64,000 nucleotides of DNA, from assembly GCF_009707955.1 (NCBI RefSeq), contig NZ_WMDQ01000004.1, positions 124,001 to 188,000 of the forward strand, read 5' to 3'. The notes beneath the pieces were generated by a model. That model had not been told where the DNA came from and made no database searches. It worked only from the letters and a program-made list of their open reading frames with translations. Every line of letters starts with the position of its first letter. Position 1 is the stretch's first letter. The position numbers and the translations under genes are program-made. Shown here piece by piece: positions 1 through 9,793 of the stretch. The stretch comes from Flavobacterium sp. LC2016-13. GTDB lineage: Bacteria > Bacteroidota > Bacteroidia > Flavobacteriales > Flavobacteriaceae.

Positions 1-1554
1 CCCATTTTTACCGTTTACTACGATGTCTCCATTTGCATTAATGAAAATTTTGCCAATTTCAAACGGAACTTCTTCTTTTATTTTGCCACTTTGTCCTTCT
101 CCTGTAAAATCTTCTACATCAACAACATTTTTCCAATCCGCATTATAACTTGTTTCTACTACTCCACTAATTAACTGATAATCTGTATTAACTACAATGT
201 TATTAAACTCAACGGCAATTTTGGTGTCTTTTAAGTATGGTACAATAATATAACCACGGCCTGAATATGGACTGTTTTCTCCTTTTAATTCTAAAACTGT
301 CACTGGGAAATCACCTGCTGTGAAAGTTTCACTCTGAATTAAGTTGGTAAGCGGTTTTTGGTTTTGAATATTAACTTTAGAAATAATTCCGCAATTGTAA
401 GCCGGAACTCCATTAGTTTGAGTCGGCGTTGTGAAGGTGCTGATTCCTGAATAAGTAAACGACTGGATTCCCTCAGTTGCTGGATCACAGCTTGAACCAA
501 CTCGAAATTGATAGGTTACTCCGGGTTCTAAATTGGTAATTAAACTTTGTGTATTTAAACTATTTGTCGAAAACCATTGTGCATTACGAACATCTTGTTT
601 TTTATATTGCAGCTGGTATTTAGTATGATCAGGAATTCCCTGCCAGGTTATTTTAACGCTGTTTGGTCCTTGTGCTTCACTTAATAAAAACGTTGGCGCA
701 GCACAAGGTGCAGTATATTTAAACGAGTAGATTTCGCTGTAACCATCATTTTTAAAAACTGCATTTTCAGATAATCCTGTTGTTGAAATTGCCCTTACAC
801 GCCATACATATCGCATTCCCGGCGTAAGAATTGGCATGCCTAAATTATACAACAAAACAGTACTAAAAAGTGTTTCTTCGTACAAAAGTGGTGCCATCTG
901 AAAGGCAAACTGCGGATCTAGTGTAGGATCAATCAGCTGTTTTAATTCAAACTTATACGAAACATTGGTTGCATTGGTTTGTCGCGGTGTCCAGGTAAAC
1001 ATAATATTCGGGAAATCGCTTGCTGCAATTTGCTCATTTTTTTGAGGTGTATTTAATAGTGGCGGATTATTTAGTATTAAATACAAACTAGCACAGCTTT
1101 TTTGCGAGATTCTTTGATTTGTGATGTAATCATACATCTCAAAACAAAAATTATACATCCCTTCTGGTAATCCATTTGCATACTGAGCTGCGGTAATCCC
1201 TTGTAGGTTTTCTAATCTAAATAAGGCAGAAATATCAGTATTTGTTAAAGTCTGAAGTTCACCTCCATTAATAAAAATTGGACGTTGCTGCATATAATCG
1301 CTGGTCTGCACATTAAGTCCATTACCTTGAATATATAGTTTTAAGCGAACCTGCCTGTTGTTTATTGAAATATCTAATGTATTTATTAGTAAACGCATTT
1401 TAGTATCCATGCTCGTAGCATAATCAGATATTTTTACGCTGTAAGGACTATTAAAAACTTGTGTTAATTGTACGGGATATAATTGCGCATAACTATTTAA
1501 ACCAGAAAACAGTATTAGGATAAAAAGATATATTTTTTTGAAAATGTTTTTCAT
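1..1554 (-). CDS. TANFOR-like / FN3 surface protein, N-terminal 518 residues
   Basis: The reading frame is open from an ATG at 1554 to the left edge, so only the N-terminal 518 residues are visible. Residues 1-23 form a signal peptide (IYLFILILFSG core, ending SYAQ). Residues about 24-280 match my memory of the TANFOR domain of large Bacteroidota surface proteins: an N-terminal LYPVQLTQVFNSPYS block, a GLPEGMYNFCFEMYDY block near residue 145, an NNPPLLNTP block and then FTWTPR. A fibronectin type III domain follows at about 281-380 (PCAAPTFLL, VKITW, YQLQYKK). The gene starts only 3 bases after the stop of the SprB-repeat adhesin, so it is the third gene of that operon. The full protein is probably much longer, and any C-terminal sorting domain is outside the window. 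The TANFOR assignment rests on recall of the pattern; the secreted multi-domain nature is seen directly. Confidence 0.75.
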   Translation of the reverse strand, partial: MKNIFKKIYLFILILFSGLNSYAQLYPVQLTQVFNSPYSVKISDYATSMDTKMRLLINTLDISINNRQVRLKLYIQGNGLNVQTSDYMQQRPIFINGGELQTLTNTDISALFRLENLQGITAAQYANGLPEGMYNFCFEMYDYITNQRISQKSCASLYLILNNPPLLNTPQKNEQIAASDFPNIMFTWTPRQTNATNVSYKFELKQLIDPTLDPQFAFQMAPLLYEETLFSTVLLYNLGMPILTPGMRYVWRVRAISTTGLSENAVFKNDGYSEIYSFKYTAPCAAPTFLLSEAQGPNSVKITWQGIPDHTKYQLQYKKQDVRNAQWFSTNSLNTQSLITNLEPGVTYQFRVGSSCDPATEGIQSFTYSGISTFTTPTQTNGVPAYNCGIISKVNIQNQKPLTNLIQSETFTAGDFPVTVLELKGENSPYSGRGYIIVPYLKDTKIAVEFNNIVVNTDYQLISGVVETSYNADWKNVVDVEDFTGEGQSGKIKEEVPFEIGKIFINANGDIVVNGKNG

Positions 1555-1557
1555 ATT

Positions 1558-4500
1558 TTAATAGATGATAATTTTTCTAACAAGCGTTTGTAATTCTGTT
1601 TCTAATACTAAAATGTACATTCCGGACTGTAATGAGGTATTAAAATCGATTTCATACTTTTTCTTTCCTGAGTCTTTTTTCTGCATAGTAAATTTTCCTG
1701 TAGTAGAAAAAAGTCGTAAATTAATTGCAGTATTATTCTCCAGATTAACAATTGCTTTAAAATTACCGTTGCTAGGGTTTGGCCTCACGATAAAATCTAT
1801 TATAGACTTTGGTGAACTGCCGGTATTTGGCAATGTGCTTCGTTTTTCTACTTTAATATTTTTATTGTAGATGGCAAAACATTCTCCTTGTGTTTGCTGT
1901 AAGCCAACGGTGTAGGTACCAATCTCGTTAAATTTGAGTATAATGTATTTTTCTTTTTGTTCGATTGTTTTTACTCCTTCAGGCAGTATCCATTTTGTAC
2001 TTTCTCCAAAGGGATCGCTTACATTTACCAAAATAACTTCTTCATCCAGATAAGCCTGAGAGCTTAATAAAAATTCAGAACTTATAATTGCTTTGCTTGT
2101 CTTAATTATAATTTCGTCTTCACCTATACATCCTAAACCTGAGGTCACTTTTACATGATATGTTCCGGCTTTTGTTATACTTACTTTTGGCTGGTTTGAT
2201 GTAAATCCATTTGTGGAAGTCCAGCTGTACTGTGCATTAGCATCTTCAATAGCAGCATCTAAATCTAAAACCTGATCGTTACACAATGTTCTGTCTTTTC
2301 CTAAATTAACTATAATTGGGTTTGGCTCTTTTAAAACAAATCTCTTTTTGTAAACGCAGCAGTCAGGACAGGTAATACTTACTTCATAATTTCCTGCTTT
2401 AAGATTATTTAAATCTTTGGATGTGGCACTGGTGTTCCATAAATAGCTGTAGGGTAAATTTCCTCCTGTAACATTTAACTGTATTGAGCCGTCGTTTGCT
2501 TTATAACAAGTTGGATTTTTGATTGTTTCTGTAGTTAAGATTCCTTTTGGATCCCCAACAAAAATACTTCCCTGCACAACACATCCTTTTGCATCTGTAA
2601 CCAATACAAAATAATTACTTGTTGTAATATTCTCAATTTTTGCAGTTGTTTCTCCGTTCGTCCATTCATATGAATAAGGTGCTGTTCCGCCAGAAACATG
2701 AGCTTCTGCCCATCCATCATCTCCATTGTTACAGCTGGCATTTAATTTTGTAAACGTCAAATTTAGTTTTGCAGGCTGGGCGATGTACTGAACTGCATCA
2801 GTCTCCTTAACTAAAATATTATTTGTGTAAGTTCCTAACTTAATTCCATTAGCATCTTCGATATTCAAAGCATAAGTTCCTTCTGAAATATTTTCAATTG
2901 TTTCATCCTGATCGTTCCATATTTTCCAAGAACCATCGCTTTGTTTTTTCTTCCAAGTATAATAATAGGCAAGTCCGTTATTTTTATCGGCCTGTAACTG
3001 AATACCACCTTTTACATGTGCTGCCAAAATTCCATCCTGCGATTCATCTCTTTGATTGTCTTGAGGATTTATATCGGTTTCGTTTCCAAATTCATTATTT
3101 ATATTACAAGAAATAGTTCTTACTATTTCGAATGTAACTGCAAGCGGATCCGGTTCTTCTAATATGATAATTGAATTTGAAATATTACAACTTGATTTAT
3201 TTGTTGCTGCATCATAATTGGCATCATGAACATTTAAGGTGTATGTTTCCTGAGGGATTCCATTTAAAGAAATGGTATAAATGTCATTATTAAAACTAGT
3301 AGTTGCTGTCTGTATAACTCCTTTGCTATTTTTCCATTCATACCAATAGGAGTTATTTGCAGAAATAGTACCACCTGTAACTTCTACTACAATTTTTCCG
3401 TTTGTTGCTTTGTAAAAACTAGGATTTAAAACCTCACTATATTTTATTGTCAAAGGCGCTTTAGGTTCTGTAATTGCAACATTTTCCTGTGTTGTACAGC
3501 CTTTAGTATCAGTAATAAAGACCCAATATTCACCTGCTTTTAGAATAGTGTTTTTATCGGTTTCTGTCTCGTTTGACCATTTATAATCATAAGGTGGAGT
3601 TCCTCCGGTAACATTTGCTGTTGCCCAGCCGTCATTTCCTCCATTACAAAAAACATTTCCATTTGTTATGGTAACAACTAATTTTGGAGGTTCCTGCATA
3701 AATTGGGTCACATCAATTTCCTCTACAAGCTTATTATTGATATAAGTTCCCAACATAATCCCGTTTCTGTCTTTTACATTTAAGACATAATTTCCATGAG
3801 AAAGGTTTGAAGCTGTTTCTCCCGTAATGTTAAACAATGGCATCCAAGAACCATCAGCTTGCTGTTTTTTCCAATAGAAATAATAAGGCAATCCGTTATT
3901 TGCAGATGCTGCCAATGGAGTACCGCCTGTTACATGCGCTATTAAAATACCATCTTGTGATTCGTCCCGTTGCCCGTCTTGCGGATCTGTATCTTTATTA
4001 TTACCAAATTCATTATTTGAATTACATGAAATAGACCTAATGATTTCAAAGGTTACTTTTAGCGGATCTGGTTCCTTCAAGGTTACTTTTGAATTCAGGA
4101 TCGAACAGTTTTCAATTTGCCCTGATCCTTCGTTATAATTTTTATCTTTTATGGTCAATAAATAATCATTAGCAGGAACTCCATCTAACGTAATAATGTA
4201 TTTTCCATCTAATAGTTCCGTTGTTGTTGTTTGAAGGACTCCGACTGCATTCTTCCATTCATAAATATAGGTACCATCATTGTTAGGAGTTCCTCCTGTT
4301 ACTTCTGCAATAATTTTACCATTGCCAGCGCCTGAAAAAGTAGGAGATACAATTTCTTTATAGTCAACTGCCACTGGCAATTTCGGTTCTGTTAATATAA
4401 TATTTCCTTTTATAAAACAGCCTTTTTTATCTGTAACTTCAACGAAATATTCTCCTGCTGTTAGCTGTGATATTTCATTATTATTTATGATTCCACCGTT

Positions 4501-6702
4501 AACATTATACCATGTATAGTTGTAAGGAGTCATTCCGCCCGATACATTTGCTTTTACCCAACCATTATTTCCACTATAGCAGGAAATGTTTCCGGTTTCA
4601 AATGATAAATTTAATTTTGCAGGTTCTGCAATTTCTTTTGCTGCCGGAATAGCCGTTACCAAATCTATAGTGTTATAAATTCCTTGTGTAATTCCATTAG
4701 CATCTATAATATTTACAGCATAATTTCCTTTTGAAAGATTCTGAGCAATTTTAGAAGTCTGGTCCTGTAAAACATCCCAAGCATTTACTGCATCATTATA
4801 TTTTGACCAAACATATTGATAAGGTTCAATACCTCCAACAACTACAGCACTTAAAATCCCATCTGAAAATTTATCTGAATCTGTATCTTCATTTTCTGAG
4901 TTACAAGATATAGATTGTGTTTCTGTTAAGGTAATTGCAATTGACTGGGGCTGGATCAAAATTTGAGAAGATTCAATAACTGAACAACTCGTTTTATTTT
5001 CAGCCGAAACATAATTTTTATCTGTTACTGTTAATTTATATTCTCCTGCCGGAACATTTTCTAACGAAATAGTATAGGTGTTATCGATCGCATTATACTG
5101 GGCGGTTGTTACAAATTCTTCACCAGTGGTTTTTATCCACTTATAGTCGTATGATTTATCATCTTTTATCGTTCCACCACTTATTGAAGCTGTAATTTTC
5201 CCATTAAACGCTCCAAAAAAAGTTGGGTTTTGTCTGTAGGTGTAATTTACCGTTAAAGGTGATAACGGCTGATAAATAATTGCTTCGATAATTTTTTCTT
5301 CACCAAGCTGAATTTCTTCACCAACTAAAGTTTGAATTCTGGCAATACAGCCATGCATGTCTTTAACTTTTATTTTGTAAGTTCCCGGATTTAATCCATA
5401 AATGGTATATGATTTATTATTAGGGAAAGCTATCCAGCAAGCCCCATTATCTAATGAATAATAATCATTTCCTAAAACGTCACGGGTACCTCCGGTTGGA
5501 GTAATTGTTATGGCTCCATCATGAGATTCATAACATTGTACATTTTTAGCTTCAAATGTAAAATCTAATGGAAGAGGGGGAATTATTTCAAAATCTTTTT
5601 GATGTTCAGAATCCATCACATATGTATTAGCACCTTTCTTATCTGGTTCTTTATACCAACCCAATAATTTTATTCTGTACTTTCCTTTTGTAAAATTACA
5701 AGGTATTTCGTATGTTAAATTATTTTCGATTAAAATAGTTTCATCATCTTGAGTAGAGTAAATTACTTCTTTAATATTTCCTAAGTCATCTAACTCAGAA
5801 ACTGAACATGTCAATGTTTCTCCTGCTACTAATTTTGAATTAAATTTTATTATAGCTCTTCCATCATTTGTATCAAAACATTTGGTTTGTTGAGCATCAA
5901 CAGAGTCAATAGTTGGTGCTGATTTCGCATATAATAATTCTACTGTAGTCCCGTAAGTATTGGCTCTCAAAGTAATCTTTTTACCTACAGCGTCAAAAGG
6001 TAAAAAGTCTTCACAATTTATATTTAATGAGTTTACTCCTTGATATTCATCAGGTAAACTTCTCCAAACATCAACCCAGCGCCATGAAAGCCCGACTCTA
6101 ATACGTTCCTGCTCTCCATCAATATGATACATCCATTGAAAATACTTGTTATCAATACCTTTCATTTCTGGAATAACAATTGAACTTGCTGTACCTATAA
6201 TATTATTATTAATATCAGGATTAGTTAAATTAATAACTGGATGTATATCGATGGTAATGTTACCAGATTGATTAAGTTCTAATGTAGAAAAATCGATGTA
6301 TTTATAGAAATAATCTGTAGTAACCAAAAGAGAAGCATCGCTGTATTGAACACCTTTACACCCAAAGTTTCCTCTATCCCTTTTAGTAGTCCTAACAAAC
6401 AACTCAGTAACTTTATCGTCTTCAGTAAAATAAAAAATATCAGATTCAAGTGACTGATCGGTTAATCCATGTCCATTGCCAGGATATGCAGCTGATCCTT
6501 GAATCAAGGTTTTATAACTATTTTTGATATCTTTATAAGCTATCCATTGTAACCCTCTTGTAATATCATCTCCACATGAACTCCCATCTGCACCTACTTG
6601 GCCAGTAATTTTTAAAGTATAAACGGCCTTTCCTGATAAATTTACCTGCGAAAAAACAAATCCCGAAACCAATAAAAAAAACAATAAGTAAATCTTCTTC
6701 AT
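1558..6702 (-). CDS. SprB-repeat adhesin with T9SS type A sorting domain
   Basis: A 1714-residue secreted protein. Residues 1-18 are a signal peptide ending FVFSQ. Residues about 20-265 are a unique N-terminal domain with several cysteines that I do not recognise. From about 380 to 1450 there are repeated Ig-like modules of the SprB type (GGTPPYDYKWSN, AGEYWV, VTDTKGC). Three module types recur in the order III-I-II three times, with a period near 300 residues. Module I (starting near 594, 884 and 1186) carries an Asp/Asn-rich loop (DTDPQDGQRDESQDG) that could bind calcium. A PKD-like domain lies near 1460-1560. The last 80 residues (IVRPNPSNGNF to the end) match the T9SS type A C-terminal sorting domain, so export by the type IX system and cell-surface attachment or release are expected. 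It sits 5 bases after the FN3 gene and 3 bases before the TANFOR-like gene. It is probably a surface adhesin; a gliding role is possible but unproven. Confidence 0.88.
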   Translation of the reverse strand: MKKIYLLFFLLVSGFVFSQVNLSGKAVYTLKITGQVGADGSSCGDDITRGLQWIAYKDIKNSYKTLIQGSAAYPGNGHGLTDQSLESDIFYFTEDDKVTELFVRTTKRDRGNFGCKGVQYSDASLLVTTDYFYKYIDFSTLELNQSGNITIDIHPVINLTNPDINNNIIGTASSIVIPEMKGIDNKYFQWMYHIDGEQERIRVGLSWRWVDVWRSLPDEYQGVNSLNINCEDFLPFDAVGKKITLRANTYGTTVELLYAKSAPTIDSVDAQQTKCFDTNDGRAIIKFNSKLVAGETLTCSVSELDDLGNIKEVIYSTQDDETILIENNLTYEIPCNFTKGKYRIKLLGWYKEPDKKGANTYVMDSEHQKDFEIIPPLPLDFTFEAKNVQCYESHDGAITITPTGGTRDVLGNDYYSLDNGACWIAFPNNKSYTIYGLNPGTYKIKVKDMHGCIARIQTLVGEEIQLGEEKIIEAIIYQPLSPLTVNYTYRQNPTFFGAFNGKITASISGGTIKDDKSYDYKWIKTTGEEFVTTAQYNAIDNTYTISLENVPAGEYKLTVTDKNYVSAENKTSCSVIESSQILIQPQSIAITLTETQSISCNSENEDTDSDKFSDGILSAVVVGGIEPYQYVWSKYNDAVNAWDVLQDQTSKIAQNLSKGNYAVNIIDANGITQGIYNTIDLVTAIPAAKEIAEPAKLNLSFETGNISCYSGNNGWVKANVSGGMTPYNYTWYNVNGGIINNNEISQLTAGEYFVEVTDKKGCFIKGNIILTEPKLPVAVDYKEIVSPTFSGAGNGKIIAEVTGGTPNNDGTYIYEWKNAVGVLQTTTTELLDGKYIITLDGVPANDYLLTIKDKNYNEGSGQIENCSILNSKVTLKEPDPLKVTFEIIRSISCNSNNEFGNNKDTDPQDGQRDESQDGILIAHVTGGTPLAASANNGLPYYFYWKKQQADGSWMPLFNITGETASNLSHGNYVLNVKDRNGIMLGTYINNKLVEEIDVTQFMQEPPKLVVTITNGNVFCNGGNDGWATANVTGGTPPYDYKWSNETETDKNTILKAGEYWVFITDTKGCTTQENVAITEPKAPLTIKYSEVLNPSFYKATNGKIVVEVTGGTISANNSYWYEWKNSKGVIQTATTSFNNDIYTISLNGIPQETYTLNVHDANYDAATNKSSCNISNSIIILEEPDPLAVTFEIVRTISCNINNEFGNETDINPQDNQRDESQDGILAAHVKGGIQLQADKNNGLAYYYTWKKKQSDGSWKIWNDQDETIENISEGTYALNIEDANGIKLGTYTNNILVKETDAVQYIAQPAKLNLTFTKLNASCNNGDDGWAEAHVSGGTAPYSYEWTNGETTAKIENITTSNYFVLVTDAKGCVVQGSIFVGDPKGILTTETIKNPTCYKANDGSIQLNVTGGNLPYSYLWNTSATSKDLNNLKAGNYEVSITCPDCCVYKKRFVLKEPNPIIVNLGKDRTLCNDQVLDLDAAIEDANAQYSWTSTNGFTSNQPKVSITKAGTYHVKVTSGLGCIGEDEIIIKTSKAIISSEFLLSSQAYLDEEVILVNVSDPFGESTKWILPEGVKTIEQKEKYIILKFNEIGTYTVGLQQTQGECFAIYNKNIKVEKRSTLPNTGSSPKSIIDFIVRPNPSNGNFKAIVNLENNTAINLRLFSTTGKFTMQKKDSGKKKYEIDFNTSLQSGMYILVLETELQTLVRKIIIY

Positions 6703-6707
6703 AAATC

Positions 6708-8774
6708 TTAATAAACAACAGTTAAAACTTCTTCTTTTGCAGGGTTGCTACTCTGTAAACTTGGAACCACGTGATACTCGTATTCCATATTTATTTTTAG
6801 ATTTTTATCTTCAATAGTAAACACATCACTATTTAATTCCTTCCATAATGTGGGCGGAGCTCCTTTTACATTTTTATATATACTTAAACTGTTTATCTTG
6901 TCTTTGTTTTTGTTATAATCCCAAGTGAGCGTTATTTTTTTATTTTCTCGATCTGGTATACCTTGTAAAAATGAAATTACTTTTACTGGTGTAAAATCTA
7001 AAACTTGTATTGTTATTGTAGAATGATCTAGTGATGACCAGTTATTGCTTCTATCTTTAGCCAAAATAGCATACTGATATGTTTTTTTATTTTCTACCCT
7101 ATCGTCTGTAAATTCTTGAATTGTGTCGTTTATCTGTTTTATTTCCAACCATTTTTCCTGTCCTTTTTCTCTTCTTCTAAGACTGTAACCTACGACATCT
7201 TCACTATAACTGCGAATCCATTCTAAGTGGACTTTCCCATCTTTATTAACATAATCTTTAAAAATTGGTGCTGCCGGCGGAATTTTATCCGGTTTATCTA
7301 AAACTAAAACATCAGATGGTTCAGAAATATTAAATCGCATATCTTCGGCAGCAATTCTATAATATACTTTACCGTTTGTCATTTTTAAACTAACACTATC
7401 TTTATAAGTAGTACCAACATATGATTTATGATAAATATCTACAAACTCTTCATCTGCATTATTGGCTTTTAAAATACGATAGCCTCGTAAATCTTTTTCC
7501 TGATTTGGTTTCCATTTTAGTTTTACCGTTCCAAGACTATCAATTATACCTTCCAGTCCAATCGGTTTTGCGGGAGGTATAGAATCTACAGGCTGTACCA
7601 GCATACTTTGTGAGGTTAAACGCTGATTATTTTTGCCTACAACTGATATTGTAAAGTAGTTAGATGGAAATAAATCTTCTTTGTAATTTAATTTTCTCTG
7701 CGATGGAGGGATAATTTTAGAAACTACTTTATAAGGTCCTTTATCATTGTCTGCTAAGTTGATTTCGTAACCTTGAATAAAACTTTCTGATTCTTTTGGA
7801 TAATCCCATTCTAAATTAACTTCATTAGAATTAACGATAGTGTAGTCAATTAATCTGGCTGAAGTAACTACAGCATCCACGCCTTTAACTGTAATAGGTT
7901 TTGTTACTTCTCCCTTTTCTCCAAAAGAAGTTATACCATATAATCTATAGTGATATATTTTATCGTTGACACTAAGTGTATCCACATAATACATTGTTTT
8001 TGATGGATGATCTTCTTTATCGTTTAAATTTACAAGCGCTGTATTTGATATTGGTGCATAACTTATTCCGTCAGAGGATTTTTCTACCATAAAAGAAGTA
8101 TAAATTCTTTTGAAAGTTTCGTAATCCCAGGAAAGGATTACTTTTTTATCATCCGGAACTGCAATAAAATCTGTCGGCGCTGGCAACACACTATAATCTT
8201 TTAAACCAATAACATAAGACGATTCTTTTACTTTTGGATTTTCGAAAACACTAACCTGATAGGCATAAACTTCATTCTTTTTTACATTGGTATCAACAAA
8301 TCCCCAGCCTGCTTTTACCGCTCCTTCAAAACTCATATCGGCTGCGTACAAAGCAAAAGTGTATCGCTGATCCAATTCATCAGCCATATTTACAATTTTT
8401 GACAACTCTCCTTCTTTGGCTGCGGTCACCTCAAAACTTTCTCCATAAATGGATTGTGCTATAATAGCCGCATTACTATCTTTTTGTACTAAGTCCAGCC
8501 AAGAGTCTAAAGGTTCTGGCACTAATGGCTTTAGCGTAAGTAGTGTTTTTTCAGGTTTAGGTAAAATAATTCCATCCCGCAATACAGTTGTTCTGGTAAT
8601 TATAAATCCTTTTTTATTTGCTTTTTGCCACTCAATAGGAGAATTTATTGCCCAGCGGATTAAAATTTTATCTTTCTGGGCTCTGGTATTAACCATGACA
8701 GTCGCAGGTTTAGTTTGAGAATATGATAATGATATAAATAGTAAGGATAATAAAATGAGTGTTTTTTTTGCCAT
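6708..8774 (-). CDS. Secreted protein with five fibronectin type III domains
   Basis: A 688-residue protein when started at the ATG at 8774, which gives a clean signal peptide (MAKKTLILLSLLF to SYSQ). A longer frame to 8813 would put 13 polar residues in front of it. After an N-terminal domain of about 180 residues come five FN3-like repeats starting near residues 198, 305, 400, 498 and 595, each with the pattern VxLxWxxxxxxxxxGYxI. No T9SS sorting domain, lipobox or membrane segment is visible, so it may stay in the periplasm or reach the surface with a partner. It is the first gene of the operon with the SprB-repeat adhesin (5-base gap) and the TANFOR-like protein. The shared operon suggests the three products form one surface complex. 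The function is inferred from architecture only. Confidence 0.8.
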   Translation of the reverse strand: MAKKTLILLSLLFISLSYSQTKPATVMVNTRAQKDKILIRWAINSPIEWQKANKKGFIITRTTVLRDGIILPKPEKTLLTLKPLVPEPLDSWLDLVQKDSNAAIIAQSIYGESFEVTAAKEGELSKIVNMADELDQRYTFALYAADMSFEGAVKAGWGFVDTNVKKNEVYAYQVSVFENPKVKESSYVIGLKDYSVLPAPTDFIAVPDDKKVILSWDYETFKRIYTSFMVEKSSDGISYAPISNTALVNLNDKEDHPSKTMYYVDTLSVNDKIYHYRLYGITSFGEKGEVTKPITVKGVDAVVTSARLIDYTIVNSNEVNLEWDYPKESESFIQGYEINLADNDKGPYKVVSKIIPPSQRKLNYKEDLFPSNYFTISVVGKNNQRLTSQSMLVQPVDSIPPAKPIGLEGIIDSLGTVKLKWKPNQEKDLRGYRILKANNADEEFVDIYHKSYVGTTYKDSVSLKMTNGKVYYRIAAEDMRFNISEPSDVLVLDKPDKIPPAAPIFKDYVNKDGKVHLEWIRSYSEDVVGYSLRRREKGQEKWLEIKQINDTIQEFTDDRVENKKTYQYAILAKDRSNNWSSLDHSTITIQVLDFTPVKVISFLQGIPDRENKKITLTWDYNKNKDKINSLSIYKNVKGAPPTLWKELNSDVFTIEDKNLKINMEYEYHVVPSLQSSNPAKEEVLTVVY

Positions 8775-8798
8775 TATGCAATTGTTTCCATATGAAAA

Positions 8799-8838
8799 AA
8801 GCAAACACTTCAAGTGACCATGAAGTATTTGCTTTTTC
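8799..8838 (-). terminator. Terminator of the YD-like lipoprotein gene
   Basis: An imperfect hairpin (gcaaaNacttca paired with tgaagtNtttgc) is followed on the minus strand by a T-rich run. It lies just after the stop of the lipoprotein gene and just before the start of the FN3 gene. This separates the lipoprotein from the surface-protein operon and suggests that the operon has its own promoter or depends on read-through. Confidence 0.7.
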
Positions 8839-8850
8839 TATTTGTATTTT

Positions 8851-9624
8851 TTAATATGTGTACTGAGTAGTTTGTGTTGAAATAGAATTCCCACTTTGGT
8901 AACTTTCTACTTTTTCTGTTGGATAATCGTTTGCATCATATTTATAACTATATGTTGTTATACTTGTACTAATTTTATCTCCTGATCCTGAAGTAGAAGT
9001 TTTCTTAATTACATTATTAACAAGTGTCTCATCGTCTAATAACAAACCTAAACCTGTAACATTTTTTAAAGGATGTTTTTTAGTATCGTACTCATATACA
9101 TATGAACTTTCGTCTCCATAATAAGAAACTTCAAGCTTTACTATATTACCATCTTGTAATGTGTATTTTCCTGTCGCTCCATATTCTTGTTCAACCCCTG
9201 TTTCAACAATACCTCTGAAATTGTCATAAATAACGGTTCCATCTGCATTATGAACATATCTTGTTTTATAGTAGTATTTAGCATTAGTATTTTTTCTAAT
9301 ACTACTCGTCAGCTTTCCATTAGTGTAACTGTATTCTGTTGTTAAATCAACTTTACCATTAGTATCAAGTTCTTCTATTTTTGTTATGTAGTCTCCAGTA
9401 TAAGTATACTTAGATACCAAACCATCTTCTGTAATACTAACTATTTTATTTCCATTATATTCATAATTTATAGTTGAAGAACTTCCATCAATCTCTATAT
9501 CTGTTATTTTTTTTACTAAAATTGAAGAAACTGGCTCAGATGACTCAGACTCATTGTTATCATCTTTAGAGCACGAGGCAAACACAAGTAAAACGGCACT
9601 TAATAAGCTTAATAATTTTTTCAT
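8851..9624 (-). CDS. Lipoprotein with YD-like repeats
   Basis: A 257-residue protein with a lipoprotein signal peptide; the lipobox is FASC with the lipidated cysteine at residue 18, followed by SKDDNNES, an acidic spacer typical of exported Bacteroidota lipoproteins. The body consists of beta-hairpin-like repeats (YEYNGNKIVSIT, YTYTGDYITKIEE, YSYTNGKLTSS, YEYDTKKHP) resembling the YD/RHS repeats found in many Flavobacterium lipoproteins. No catalytic motif is visible. It is a single-gene unit with a terminator after it. It likely sits in the outer membrane or on the cell surface; the function is unknown. Confidence 0.7.
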   Translation of the reverse strand: MKKLLSLLSAVLLVFASCSKDDNNESESSEPVSSILVKKITDIEIDGSSSTINYEYNGNKIVSITEDGLVSKYTYTGDYITKIEELDTNGKVDLTTEYSYTNGKLTSSIRKNTNAKYYYKTRYVHNADGTVIYDNFRGIVETGVEQEYGATGKYTLQDGNIVKLEVSYYGDESSYVYEYDTKKHPLKNVTGLGLLLDDETLVNNVIKKTSTSGSGDKISTSITTYSYKYDANDYPTEKVESYQSGNSISTQTTQYTY

Positions 9625-9752
9625 AATTTTGATTTTAAATTAATTGGCTAATTTAGAAATCAAACCATGAGCCAACACTCCATTAAAAATTTAAATTATA
9701 ACAAAATAAGACTTATTAAATTTTTGTTAATTTTTTTTTCAGTAGTATACAT

Positions 9753-9790
9753 AAAAAAAACGCTAAGAAAATTTCTTAGCGTTTTTTGTT
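9753..9790 (-). terminator. Terminator downstream of parC
   Basis: A perfect 12-base stem (aacgctaagaaa with tttcttagcgtt) at 9759-9782 is flanked by A- and T-runs on both sides, so it can work on either strand. It follows the parC stop on the minus strand directly. Confidence 0.85.
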
Positions 9791-9793
9791 TTA

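Noticed and set aside
1558..6702. Contingency-type tandem DNA repeats in the adhesin gene
   Set aside because: The modules are diverged at DNA level and about 900 bases long, so slippage-type phase variation is unlikely.
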